A stretch of DNA of 64,000 nucleotides from Mycolicibacterium iranicum (GTDB lineage Bacteria > Actinomycetota > Actinomycetes > Mycobacteriales > Mycobacteriaceae), in NCBI RefSeq assembly GCF_001650495.1, contig NZ_LWCS01000076.1:1-64000 (forward strand), written 5' to 3'. Both the position numbers and the translations under genes were made by a program. The notes under the pieces are model-generated. The model did not search any database, was not told the DNA's origin, and saw only the letters and a program-made list of their open reading frames with translations. Shown here in pieces: positions 27,331-38,284 of this stretch (positions are counted from its first letter, which is position 1; every line of letters begins with the position of its first letter).

Positions 27331-28065
27331 ATGGCTCTGGCTTCACTCATCGCGATCACACTCCTGTGTATCGCGTGGAGCCTGTGGATTCGTCGGGTCA
27401 CCTGGTCGTGCCGCTGGGAGGTGGCCGCCACCCTCAACATCGCCCTGCAGGGCGCAGCGGTGCTGCTGATGTCACCCCTGGCCTCCGAGACTCTCGGCCC
27501 GTTTCTGTATTCGCTGACAGGTAAGTGGAACCTTGAGGACTACCTGGGACACGATTGCTACATCGTCGCGGCGTCGGCAGTCGTCTACAACGCGCTGGGA
27601 CGATTGGAACAAGACCACGCGATGCAGCAACGCTTCCGACAGCACATCGAGCTGCCAGCAACGCTGTGCATCCCGCTTCTGCTCGGGGCTTTCTGGCTCG
27701 GTAACGGTGCCACGATCTACCGCGCCGACTTCTTCGACGTGCCGACCGATCTCTGGCTCAACCTGTACTGGCTGATGCTCTGCGGGATGTTGATCTACCT
27801 TCTCGCCTACGGTGGCCGGGCGCTGCTGATCCTGCGTACCGACCCCCGGTCCCGTCCAATCGCCAACGTTTACCTTTTCGCATGCGCCATGGGCATTCTC
27901 GCTTGCGTGGTGCGGCTGATCACCGCGTTCGTCCCGGCGCTGCAGACCGTTCAGGGCAGCACCCTGGTGTGGTTTTTCGCGTGTGCCTGCGGAGCGGGTT
28001 TCGCGCTGACGTCAGCGCACTCCTGGCGCCTCAAGACAAAGTGGTTCTCGCGCGCGAACTTCTGA
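27331..28065 (+). CDS. Seven-helix membrane protein, function unknown
   Basis: A 244-residue integral membrane protein with about seven hydrophobic helices: LASLIAITLLCIAWSLWI, AALNIAL-type helix 2, CYIVAASAVVYNAL, ATLCIPLLLGAFWLG, LYWLMLCGMLIYLLAYGG, VYLFACAMGILACVVRLI and TLVWFFACACGAGFAL. Polar loops include LGRLEQDHAMQQRFRQHIELP. The pattern recalls actinobacterial 7-helix proteins coded beside small HTH regulators (MAB_1171c-like, from memory and unverified); transport or sensing is possible but unproven. It follows the HTH gene in the same direction and is convergent with lipL. Confidence 0.68.
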   Translation: MALASLIAITLLCIAWSLWIRRVTWSCRWEVAATLNIALQGAAVLLMSPLASETLGPFLYSLTGKWNLEDYLGHDCYIVAASAVVYNALGRLEQDHAMQQRFRQHIELPATLCIPLLLGAFWLGNGATIYRADFFDVPTDLWLNLYWLMLCGMLIYLLAYGGRALLILRTDPRSRPIANVYLFACAMGILACVVRLITAFVPALQTVQGSTLVWFFACACGAGFALTSAHSWRLKTKWFSRANF

Positions 28066-28125
28066 CGCGGGACAATTAGCGCACCAGCAGAGTCCCGACC
28101 TGACGTCGGCCCGCAGCAACCGAGC

Positions 28126-29379
28126 TCAGACAGCCGTCGCGGTGGTGTCGGCGAACGGCGCACCGAACTCGCGCACCCGCCGATGCCCGTGCTTGCGGGC
28201 TTGTGATGCACCCCGCCGGATCAGCGCCGCGGTGGCGACGAAGCCGGCCTGGTCGCTGACGACCATCGGGGTCAGCAGCCGGTTGTGCACGAAACTGAAC
28301 GCGAGCCCGGTGTCCGGGTCAGCCCAGCCGAAGGAGCCGCCGAGTCCGACATGCCCGAAGCCGGGCATCAGGCCGGGGATCGGCAGCCCGTGATAGCCCA
28401 GGTGGAACGACAGCGGCATGACCATGCTGTGATCGAGGCGCAGGCTGCGACGCCCGACGAGCGCCGCAGCGGTCTCGCGAGACAGATACTGCATGCCGTC
28501 GATGCGGCCGCCGTTGGCGATCGCGCCGTACATGCGGGCCAGCGCCCGGGCAGTCGCCACACCGTTGGCCGCCGGGATCTCTCCGTCGAGCAAAGGAATG
28601 TCGCCCTGCACGAAGGCCTTGACGCCAGGAAAATACATCGCGCCGAATCCCGCCGAGAACGGCAACGCCGCAATGTGCGGAGCGACGAGATTGAAGATCG
28701 GATTCTGCAGCCGGGTCTGGGGGCCGATGATGCGCGCCGGCTGAGTCGGTGCCTTCACGGGCGGACGACCGAGATGAATCCCGTCGGTGTTCAGCGGTGC
28801 GGCCACTTCGGTGCGGATCAGCTCACGCATCCCGACCCCGGTGACCGATCGGGCCAGGCCCGACAGCAGCCAACCGAACGTGAACGCATGGTAGGCGGGC
28901 TTGCCGTGCAGCCAGCTCATCGGCGCCGCGGCGAGCCGCTCCTCCATGACGAGGTGATCCATCAAGTCGGCCTTGGCCACCCCGTTGAGCTGTGACAGGC
29001 CCGCGCGATGCCGCAGCAGATCGCGCACGGTGATCTGCGACTTGCCGTTCACGCCGAACTCGCGCCAGTAGTCGGCAACGGGAGCGTCGTAGTCGATCAG
29101 CCCCCGATCGTGGAGTCGGTGAATGACGGTGGCTGCGACACCCTTCGTCGCCGAGAAGACCATCGGGGCGGTGTCCGCGGTCCAGCGTCGCTTGCCTTTG
29201 CGATCCGACCATCCGGTCCACACGTCGACGACGGGCTCACCGTCGAGGTACACCGACAGCGCGCCACCGCCAAACCGGCGGTGCGGGAACATCTGGGCGA
29301 AGGCACGTATCGCGCACGTGAAGTGGGGGTCGGCTTCACCCTGCACGCCGCGCGGTAAGTCGTCTTTGACGCCCGTCAC
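28126..29379 (-). CDS. lipL: Serine esterase/beta-lactamase-fold hydrolase LipL
   Basis: A 417-residue family VIII carboxylesterase with the class C beta-lactamase fold, matching Rv1497 (LipL). The nucleophile motif S-x-x-K is SATK at residues 76-79, the conserved Tyr is in KPAYHAFTFGW (Tyr163), and a GHVGLGGSFGWADPD loop near the C-terminus corresponds to the third motif. No signal peptide is seen. The GTG at 29379 is 6 bases after TAAATT (29391-29386), which suggests a leaderless mRNA. It is the last gene on this strand before the unfamiliar island. Confidence 0.9.
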   Translation of the reverse strand: MTGVKDDLPRGVQGEADPHFTCAIRAFAQMFPHRRFGGGALSVYLDGEPVVDVWTGWSDRKGKRRWTADTAPMVFSATKGVAATVIHRLHDRGLIDYDAPVADYWREFGVNGKSQITVRDLLRHRAGLSQLNGVAKADLMDHLVMEERLAAAPMSWLHGKPAYHAFTFGWLLSGLARSVTGVGMRELIRTEVAAPLNTDGIHLGRPPVKAPTQPARIIGPQTRLQNPIFNLVAPHIAALPFSAGFGAMYFPGVKAFVQGDIPLLDGEIPAANGVATARALARMYGAIANGGRIDGMQYLSRETAAALVGRRSLRLDHSMVMPLSFHLGYHGLPIPGLMPGFGHVGLGGSFGWADPDTGLAFSFVHNRLLTPMVVSDQAGFVATAALIRRGASQARKHGHRRVREFGAPFADTTATAV

Positions 29380-29430
29380 AAGATGAATTTACCCCGGGGT
29401 GCGGCAAACAATCCGAGAGTTACCAATTTG

Positions 29431-30406
29431 TTAGTTGCCGGCTTTCGGCGGCGGTTCCACGGCGTCGAGTATCCGTTGGGCAGCAAGCGCAGGTGTCAGC
29501 TCACCCTCGCGCACCTGACGCTCGACATCGCTACGGATCGCCCGGACACCCGGGCTGGAGAGCACGCGATCCAGCACGGTGTCTCGAACCATCGACCAGG
29601 TCCATTCCACCTGCTGGGTGCGCCTCCTCGCCTCGAACTCACCGGCTTCGGTCAGCACGCCGCGGTGTTTGAGCACCGTGTCCCACAGCTCCGAAAGGCC
29701 CTCCCCTGTGAGCGCGCTCATCGTGAGAACCGGTGGGCGCCATAGTGTTTCACGCGGATAGATCAGCCGGATGGCGCCGGCCAGTTCACGTGCAGCCGAC
29801 TTCGCTTCCACGGCATGCTCGCCGTCGGCCTTGTTGACGACGACGATGTCGGCCAGTTCGAGAACGCCCTTCTTGATGCCCTGCAGCTGATCACCGGTGC
29901 GGGCCAGGGTCAGGAACACGAAGGTGTCGACCATGTTGGCAACGGTCACCTCCGACTGCCCCACACCCACCGTCTCCACCAGGACCACGTCGTAGCCTGC
30001 GGCCTCCAGCAACACGATCGTCTCGCGCGTCGCCTTCGCGACGCCGCCCAGGGTTCCCGAGGTCGGCGACGGCCGGATGTAGGCGTCAGGGTGTACAGCT
30101 AGTTTGGCCATCCGCGTCTTGTCGCCGAGGATCGAGCCGCCGGTCCTGGTCGACGAGGGGTCGACGGCGAGCACCGCCACATGGTGACCCTGCTCGATCA
30201 GATGGAGCCCGAGCGCCTCGATCGCCGTCGACTTCCCCACCCCGGGGACACCGGTGATGCCGACGTGCATGGCCGACCCGGCCTCCGGCATGAGCTCCAG
30301 GAGCAGCTCCTGAGCTCGCTCCCGGTGATCGGGACGTGTCGACTCGACGAGCGTGATCGCCCTTGCGAGTGCCGAGCGGTCACCGCTGCGGATCGCCTCG
30401 GCCAGT

Positions 30407-30420
<14 letters not shown>
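29431..30420 (-). CDS. meaB: Methylmalonyl-CoA mutase chaperone MeaB (ArgK-type GTPase)
   Basis: G3E-family GTPase that loads and protects the adenosylcobalamin cofactor of methylmalonyl-CoA mutase. In 329 residues it shows the P-loop GVPGVGKST, the DPSSTRTGGSILGDKTRM segment, VETVGVGQSE (switch) and the base-specificity motif VVNKADG. The ATG at 30420 overlaps the end of mutB by 14 bases, so it is translated from the mutAB message. In H37Rv a MazEF4 toxin pair sits between mutB and this gene; here nothing does. Confidence 0.95.
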
Positions 30421-32665
<2,245 letters not shown>

Positions 32666-32666
32666 G

Positions 32667-34535
32667 TCATGCCCCCAGTCGCGTCAGCAGACCTGACAGA
32701 GTCTGCACCGCATCGATTTTCGCGGTCACATGGCCGTCGGGTTGCGACGGCGCTTCGGCGACCGCCTTCTCGGGGCCGGCGAGCAGGACGTGTCTCACGC
32801 CTGCGGCCTTCGCGGCGTCGACCGCGGCCGAGGCCTCCGCTGCGTAACGCTTGTCGGTACCGCACACGACAGCCACCTCGGTGACCCCCGCCTCGGCGAC
32901 CACGGCACCGATTCCCGATGCGTCGAGAGGGCCCGGGTTGACTGCCTCGATACCTCCGGACGCCAGCAGATTGGCGGTGAACGTGGTGCGGATGTTGTGC
33001 TCGGCAAGAGGTCCCAGCGGCAGCAACAGAGCCTTCGGGCGTGCGCCGTGTTTCTCCAGGTATTCGTCGGAGCGGTCGCGCAGCGCCTCGAAGTCGGCGC
33101 CGTAGCGTCGCACTGAAGGCAGCGGGTTTCCATGCGGCAGAGGTACTTCCGAGAGGTTCGGAAATTCGTTGACTCCGGTGACCGCAGTCCTGCGGTGCGC
33201 GATGTCGTCCGCTCGGCGCTGCGCCACCTCGGCGATCTGGGCACCGATGTGCTCGCGAGCCGCCTCGAACCCGCCCCTGGCTTCGATGTCCTGGAAGTGT
33301 GCCCAGGCCTGCTCGGCGAGCTCACGGGTGAGGTCCTCGACGAACCACGAACCACCCGCGGGGTCGAGTACGCGGCCGATGTGCGATTCCTCAAGGAGGA
33401 GCAGCTGCGTGTTGCGGGCTATCCGGCGCGAGAAGCTGCGTGCTGTGCCGGGGAACCCGCCGTCGATCGCGACGTCGAACGGGTGCACGGCGACGATGTC
33501 GGCGCCACCGACGCCGGCCGCGAAGGCCGCCACCGTGGTGCGCAGCATGTTCACCCACGGATCGCGTTGGGACATCATCGGCAGCGACGTCGTCGCGATG
33601 ATCGTGGCGGCACCGGAATCGGGATCGCCGACCACCTCGGCCACTCTTGCCCAGAGTTGGCGTGCTGCACGAAGTTTCGCGATGGACTGAAACTGGTCGT
33701 CGTCAACGGCGAACCGGAAACTGATCTGGCCGAGCGCCGCGGAGGTGCTGATCCCGGCATCGACCAGGTGCCGCAGGTAAGCCACGCCCGCCGCGATGGC
33801 GGCTCCCAGCTCCCACGTCGCGTTGGCACCCAGATTGTGGAATGTCGGCCCGTCGACCGTGATCGTCCGCACATGCCCGTCGAAACCGAGAACCTGCTCC
33901 GCGCGTCCGACGATCTCGTCGAGACACGGCGCGGCCCGTCCGGCGAGCGGCGCAGTGAGCGGATCCGCCCCGAGATCCACCGACAGCCGCGACCTCTGGT
34001 CGTCGTCGAGTCCCGTCAGCAAGGCGAGAAGCGCGTCGACCGTCGCGCCGTACGCTGCGCCGTCGGTCTCCACCACGAGGGGCACCAGGTCAAGGTAGAC
34101 ACCGTCGAGAAGCGGAGCCAGCTCGGAGGGCGCGACTCCTCCCTCGCCGATTCGCAGTACCAACGCGCTGATGCCTTCGGTGAGCGCGAGCAGGATGGCG
34201 CCGTTCGCCTCGGCCGCCGCGGACCCCTCCGCCGGGTAGAGCTCGGCCACCTTCCAGCCGGCCTTGACGTCACGTAATGCGTCGCCGCCTCGTACAAAGG
34301 GCCAACTGCCCGGCAGCGCAGGCTCGGTGAGCTCGTCACGGCTCGTGTAGAGCGGCCGGATGGGGAATCCGTCGTACGTCGGCGAGTCGAGCAGACGCTC
34401 GGGCTCGGTGCCCAGCTCGGCGGGGTCTTTCTTCGTTGTCTTCGCCAGCACGCCCGCCACGGCGGAACGCCACCGGTCCAGATCGGAGTCGACTACACCT
34501 GCGGCAGCGCCGTCGCTGGGTTTCTGCACAGCCAT
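32667..34535 (-). CDS. mutA: Methylmalonyl-CoA mutase small subunit MutA
   Basis: Beta subunit of the mutase, 622 residues, homologous to MutB but without the cobalamin-binding D-x-H-x-x-G in its C-terminal domain, as is normal for this subunit. Recognisable segments are FPIRPLYTSRDELTEPALPGSWPFVRG, NLGANATWELGAAIA and RIARNTQLLLLEESHIGRV. It is the first gene of mutA-mutB-meaB. The divergent TVP38-type gene starts 100 bases away; no clear ribosome site precedes the ATG. Confidence 0.96.
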   Translation of the reverse strand: MAVQKPSDGAAAGVVDSDLDRWRSAVAGVLAKTTKKDPAELGTEPERLLDSPTYDGFPIRPLYTSRDELTEPALPGSWPFVRGGDALRDVKAGWKVAELYPAEGSAAAEANGAILLALTEGISALVLRIGEGGVAPSELAPLLDGVYLDLVPLVVETDGAAYGATVDALLALLTGLDDDQRSRLSVDLGADPLTAPLAGRAAPCLDEIVGRAEQVLGFDGHVRTITVDGPTFHNLGANATWELGAAIAAGVAYLRHLVDAGISTSAALGQISFRFAVDDDQFQSIAKLRAARQLWARVAEVVGDPDSGAATIIATTSLPMMSQRDPWVNMLRTTVAAFAAGVGGADIVAVHPFDVAIDGGFPGTARSFSRRIARNTQLLLLEESHIGRVLDPAGGSWFVEDLTRELAEQAWAHFQDIEARGGFEAAREHIGAQIAEVAQRRADDIAHRRTAVTGVNEFPNLSEVPLPHGNPLPSVRRYGADFEALRDRSDEYLEKHGARPKALLLPLGPLAEHNIRTTFTANLLASGGIEAVNPGPLDASGIGAVVAEAGVTEVAVVCGTDKRYAAEASAAVDAAKAAGVRHVLLAGPEKAVAEAPSQPDGHVTAKIDAVQTLSGLLTRLGA

Positions 34536-34634
34536 CAGGCTAAATGATGAGGCTCACATCAGCGTGCGCCGGTGTGCAGATTCCACATCCCGCCAACTCG
34601 GTGAGTTTGCTCGCGCCCCGTACGCTTAGAAACC

Positions 34635-35348
34635 GTGAAATCCGTAGTCAGCACGCTTCGTACCGTGAGAGCCGCGGTCGTCGCCACGCTGAAGACGGTG
34701 CCACCGACCCGACTCGCCGCCGTCTTGTCGGCGATTGTGATTCTCGTCGCAATCGCGATGCTGGTCCCGTTGCCGACAGCCCTGCAGCTTCGGGACTGGG
34801 CCACCTCGGCGGGGCCGTGGTTCCCCCTCGTCTTTTTCGCCGCGCATGTGGCGATGACGGTGTTCCCGTTCCCACGCACTGCCTTCACACTGGCCGCCGG
34901 CCTGCTCTTCGGACCGGTTGTGGGCATTCCCATCGCAGTCGCCGCGAGCACCGTCAGTGCGGTCATCGCGCTCTTACTGGTCCGGGTCGCGGGTTGGCAG
35001 TTCAGCCGGCTGGTCTCCCACCCGCGGGTCGACGCGGTCGACCGACGACTGCGCGAACGCGGCTGGCCGGTGGTGCTGGCGACGCGACTGATCCCGGCGG
35101 TGCCGTTCTCGGTCCTGAACTACGCCGCCGGCGCATCCTCGATACGGGTGTTGCCCTACACGGTGGCCACGTTTGTCGGCGTGCTGCCCGGGACCGCGGC
35201 CATCGTCATTCTGGGCGATGCGCTGACCGGTCGCGTCAGCCCCGCGCTGCTGGTCGTCTCGCTGTGTACCGCGGGTATCGGTGTGGCAGGGCTGATCGTC
35301 GAAATCCGCTCGCACCGCCGCAGCGGCGACGCCGTCAGCGCGCGCTGA
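34635..35348 (+). CDS. TVP38/TMEM64 (DedA-superfamily) membrane protein, Rv1491c type
   Basis: A 237-residue membrane protein of the SNARE-associated/VTT family, with four to six helices. The family core is GPWFPLVFFAAHVAMTVFPFP, TAFTLAAGLLFGPVVGI and ATRLIPAVPFSVLNYAAGAS followed by GVLPGTAAIVILG. Relatives act as lipid scramblases or in membrane homeostasis; the exact role here is unknown. GTG 34635 lies 8 bases after TACGCT (34621-34626), so the message is probably leaderless. The 3' end overlaps the convergent DoxX-like gene by 14 bases. Confidence 0.85.
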   Translation: MKSVVSTLRTVRAAVVATLKTVPPTRLAAVLSAIVILVAIAMLVPLPTALQLRDWATSAGPWFPLVFFAAHVAMTVFPFPRTAFTLAAGLLFGPVVGIPIAVAASTVSAVIALLLVRVAGWQFSRLVSHPRVDAVDRRLRERGWPVVLATRLIPAVPFSVLNYAAGASSIRVLPYTVATFVGVLPGTAAIVILGDALTGRVSPALLVVSLCTAGIGVAGLIVEIRSHRRSGDAVSAR

Positions 35349-35697
35349 GCTCGGGACCCTTCACCGTCATCGCACCGAACAGAGCGAGGAACGATGACGC
35401 CGCGACCAGGCCCGGGCTCCAGTCCTTGGCGCGGACATGCGAGCCCACGGCCAGCACGAAGTAGACGGTCAACATGAATGTCGTCAGCCGTGCCAGGGCG
35501 GGGAATCGGAACACCGACAGCAGACCGATCGCACTGGCCGCCTTCACCACGGGGATCAGCGGCCGCAACTCCTCGGGAAGCCCGACGTCGTCGAAGGCTT
35601 TCTTGATCGGCGGGATCTGCTTGGCACACGCGACGGCGTCGGCGGCCTGCATCACCGCCAGCGCCGCATAGGTGCGAGGCGACGTGAGGGCGCTCAC
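35335..35697 (-). CDS. DoxX-like four-helix membrane protein
   Basis: A 120-residue DoxX/DoxD-like protein with four helices, including YAALAVMQAADAVACA, PLIPVVKAASAIGLLSVF, ARLTTFMLTVYFVLAVG and GLVAASSFLALFGAMTV. Related mycobacterial proteins are tied to redox defence, but that cannot be inferred here. Its GTG start overlaps the stop of the SPFH gene as GTGA, making it the last gene of nfeD-SPFH-DoxX. Confidence 0.75.
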   Translation of the reverse strand: MSALTSPRTYAALAVMQAADAVACAKQIPPIKKAFDDVGLPEELRPLIPVVKAASAIGLLSVFRFPALARLTTFMLTVYFVLAVGSHVRAKDWSPGLVAASSFLALFGAMTVKGPELSAR

Positions 35698-36905
35698 TGG
35701 CCCGGAACCCCGTGTCGAGGCTGCTGCGCGTAATCATTCGCCGGGGGTTGGGACTGCTGAGAGAGCGGGGGGTACTGCGGCGGCGGGTCGATGACGCCTG
35801 CGACCGGCTTGCGGGCCTCGGCCTCGGCTTTCGCGACCGCCTGGGCAATCTCGGGATCGGTCTCGGTGTTGAACCAGTCGGCGACTTCGTCGGAGTCGTC
35901 TTCGGGCCTGGCCACGCTCTCCTCCACCGGCGACGGCGTGTAGCGGAAAACCCCGTCCTCGCCCGGCGCGCCGAGCAGTTTGGTGAATCCCTGCAGCGCA
36001 GAACCGAAGTCGCTGGGCACCAGCCACACCTTGTTGGCTTCACCCTTGGCCATCTGCGGCAATGTCTGAAGGTACTGGTAGGCGAGCATCTCCGGGGTCG
36101 GCCTGCCGTTCTTGATCGCCGCGAACGTCTTCTCGATCGCCTTGGCCTGGCCCTGCGCCTGCAGGTAGGCGGCGGCGCGCTCACCCTGGGCCCGCAGCAT
36201 CCGGGATTGCCTGTCGGCCTCGGCCGCGAGAATGGCCGCCTGCTTGGCGCCCTCGGCCGCGAGAATCTGCGCCTGCTTCTGGCCCTCCGCCTGCTTGATC
36301 GAGGCCTCGCGGTTACCTTCCGCGGTCAGGATCATCGCGCGCTTCTCACGATCGGCGCGCATCTGCTTCTCCATCGAATCCTGAATAGAGGGGGGCGGAT
36401 CGATGCTGCGGAGTTCGACGCGGGCCACGCGCAGCCCCCAGCGTCCGGTCGCCTCATCGAGCACGCCGCGCAGCTGGCCGTTGATCGAGTCGCGGGAGGT
36501 GAGGGTCTGCTCGAGCGTCATCCCGCCGACGACGTTGCGCAGCGTGGTGGTGGTCAGCTGTTCGACACCGACGATGTAGTTGCTGATCTGGTAGACCGCG
36601 GCCTGCGGGTTGGTGACCTGGAAGTAGACGACGGTGTCGATGTTGACCGTCAGGTTGTCCTCGGTGATCACGGGCTGCGGCGGGAACGAGACGACACGCT
36701 CGCGCAGGTCGACCCGCGCGCGGATCTTGTCGACGAACGGCAACAGCAGCGTGAGCTGACCGGACACGGTCTTGCTGTAGCGGCCCAGGCGCTCGATGAC
36801 GGCGGCTTCGGCTTGCGGGATCAGCGCCACCGACTTCGCGACGATGACGACGGCGAACAGGACGAGCACAGCCAGCAGGATCAACCCCGCGATGGCACCA
36901 TCCAC
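35694..36905 (-). CDS. Stomatin/prohibitin SPFH-domain protein (Rv1488, QmcA type)
   Basis: A 403-residue protein with an N-terminal membrane helix (IAGLILLAVLVLFAVVIVA), then an SPFH domain (ALIPQAEAAVIERLGRYSKT to about residue 190) and a long Ala/Glu-rich coiled coil (about 190-260: EGNREASIKQAEGQKQAQIL and repeats). The C-terminal 90 residues are acidic then Pro/Gln-rich. SPFH proteins form oligomeric rings that organise membrane patches and control proteases. It follows the NfeD gene by 15 bases, the usual pairing for this family. Confidence 0.92.
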   Translation of the reverse strand: MDGAIAGLILLAVLVLFAVVIVAKSVALIPQAEAAVIERLGRYSKTVSGQLTLLLPFVDKIRARVDLRERVVSFPPQPVITEDNLTVNIDTVVYFQVTNPQAAVYQISNYIVGVEQLTTTTLRNVVGGMTLEQTLTSRDSINGQLRGVLDEATGRWGLRVARVELRSIDPPPSIQDSMEKQMRADREKRAMILTAEGNREASIKQAEGQKQAQILAAEGAKQAAILAAEADRQSRMLRAQGERAAAYLQAQGQAKAIEKTFAAIKNGRPTPEMLAYQYLQTLPQMAKGEANKVWLVPSDFGSALQGFTKLLGAPGEDGVFRYTPSPVEESVARPEDDSDEVADWFNTETDPEIAQAVAKAEAEARKPVAGVIDPPPQYPPLSQQSQPPANDYAQQPRHGVPGQ

Positions 36906-36920
36906 GACAGGACTCCTTCT

Positions 36921-37355
36921 CTATATGACTTTGGCGACGACCGCAGTGGCGCCGTCGATGTGCACGACGGTGACCTGGTCGCCGACTTCGTACACATCGT
37001 TCTGGTTGTAGGGGCGCGCGGTCCAGACTTCACCGTCGAGCTTGACCTGGCCTTCGTGCTGGGCGACCCGGCCGAGGACCAGCGCGCTCTTGCCCTCGAG
37101 TGCCTTTGCCGGCTCGGGAAGACCCTTGCCGGATTGCATGCGGCGGCGTAAGGCGGGTCGGACGCCGACCAGAAGCAACACCGACACCAGCAAGAAGACG
37201 ATGCCGTCGGCCCAGATCGGCCAGTCGAGCAGGAAGCTGGAACCGGCGGCGGCGAGCGCACCACCGCTGAGCATGAGCAGGAACAGATCGCCGGTCAGTG
37301 CCTCGGCGCCGGCGAGCGCGAGTGCGGCGATCAGCCAGATCAATGCGACAGGCAT
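36921..37355 (-). CDS. NfeD-family membrane protein (Rv1487 type)
   Basis: A 144-residue short NfeD protein with three or four helices (ALIWLIAALALAGAEALTGDL, FLLMLSGGALAAAG, GIVFLLVSVLLLVGV) and a C-terminal OB-fold domain (LVLGRVAQHEGQVKLDGEVW to VVHIDGATAVV). NfeD proteins partner with SPFH/stomatin proteins in membrane quality control; the pair is adjacent here. It lacks the ClpP-like protease domain of long NfeD forms. Confidence 0.9.
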   Translation of the reverse strand: MPVALIWLIAALALAGAEALTGDLFLLMLSGGALAAAGSSFLLDWPIWADGIVFLLVSVLLLVGVRPALRRRMQSGKGLPEPAKALEGKSALVLGRVAQHEGQVKLDGEVWTARPYNQNDVYEVGDQVTVVHIDGATAVVAKVI

Positions 37356-37414
37356 GGAGCCAGCCTATCGCGCAGCCGACTGGATGAGCCGGTAACAACT
37401 ACACTTGCGCCATC

Positions 37415-38284
37415 ATGTGGTGCCCGAGTGTTTCGCTGACCGTGTGGACGAATGCCTGGCTGGCAGGCGCCGCCGCCCCCGACGATGTCTTGGACGCGTT
37501 ATCCCTTTGGACCCCAAGGCATTCAGTGACAGCCTACGATTCGGCGGCTGCGGAGCGCACGGGGCTGTCGTGGCCGGACCTCGACGATGCGGCATCGGTG
37601 TCGCTGCTGCAGACGGTGCGTACGGCCGCCGCGCACGCGGGATCTCAGCCGGCGATCTCGCTGGCCCTGCCTGTTCCGGGCGACGTGCGGGGGCTTCCGC
37701 CCGGCACCCAGTTCGGTCGTGATGCCGTCGCCGCGGGCGAGGCGGTGATTGTGTCGGGAACGAGCGGCGCGATCGGTCTCGTCCCGGATTTCGAGTACCA
37801 GGACAGTTATCCCGACGCATTCGATCCCGACGACGACTACGAGTACGAGGCCGAGCTCACCGGCCTGTCGTGGACGGTTTATTCGTTTTCCTCGGCACCA
37901 CCGGCGGGCCATTTCGACCTCGGCGAAGCCGAATATCAGCTGCGCGACGCGGTGCGTTCGGCGGCGGATGCGCTCGGTGCGTTGCGGGCCGGCGCATCCG
38001 CGGGTGATGTCGGCGATCCGCGCAGGCTCGTCGAGCAGGTACTGGACGCCACCAGGGTCCATCGGGTGCCCGACCATGCCCCGACCCGCGCAGTGCGGGT
38101 CCTCGAGAACGCCGCTCACGTCGACGCGATCATCACTGTCAGCTCGGGGTTGATCCCGATCGGGCTGCAGAGTTCGTCGGAAGTTCAGCTGGCCAGCGAC
38201 GCACTTCGCCCGCTCACTTCGGTGGTGCGCTCGGCACGGCTGGCGGCAGTCGACGCGATCCTGAACTCAGCGTGGCAGGGCTAG
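37415..38284 (+). CDS. Conserved mycobacterial protein (Rv1486c type)
   Basis: A 289-residue soluble protein conserved in mycobacteria beside the ferrochelatase gene. I recognise no catalytic motif. It has an acidic run (FDPDDDYEYEAE) near residue 140 and an Ala-rich C-terminal half, with no signal peptide. A -10-like TACACT (37400-37405) lies 9 bases before the ATG, so the mRNA is nearly leaderless. The stop TAG shares CTAG with the stop of hemH on the other strand. Confidence 0.75.
   Translation: MWCPSVSLTVWTNAWLAGAAAPDDVLDALSLWTPRHSVTAYDSAAAERTGLSWPDLDDAASVSLLQTVRTAAAHAGSQPAISLALPVPGDVRGLPPGTQFGRDAVAAGEAVIVSGTSGAIGLVPDFEYQDSYPDAFDPDDDYEYEAELTGLSWTVYSFSSAPPAGHFDLGEAEYQLRDAVRSAADALGALRAGASAGDVGDPRRLVEQVLDATRVHRVPDHAPTRAVRVLENAAHVDAIITVSSGLIPIGLQSSSEVQLASDALRPLTSVVRSARLAAVDAILNSAWQG

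Noticed and set aside
26902..28065. Prophage remnant, because the HTH protein resembles short immunity repressors
   Set aside because: No integrase, attachment repeats, tRNA target or structural phage gene is nearby, and codon use matches the surroundings.
34546..34562. Imperfect inverted repeat TGATG-N7-CATCA between mutA and the TVP38-type gene
   Set aside because: Arms are short, the centre is asymmetric and no promoter element aligns with it convincingly.
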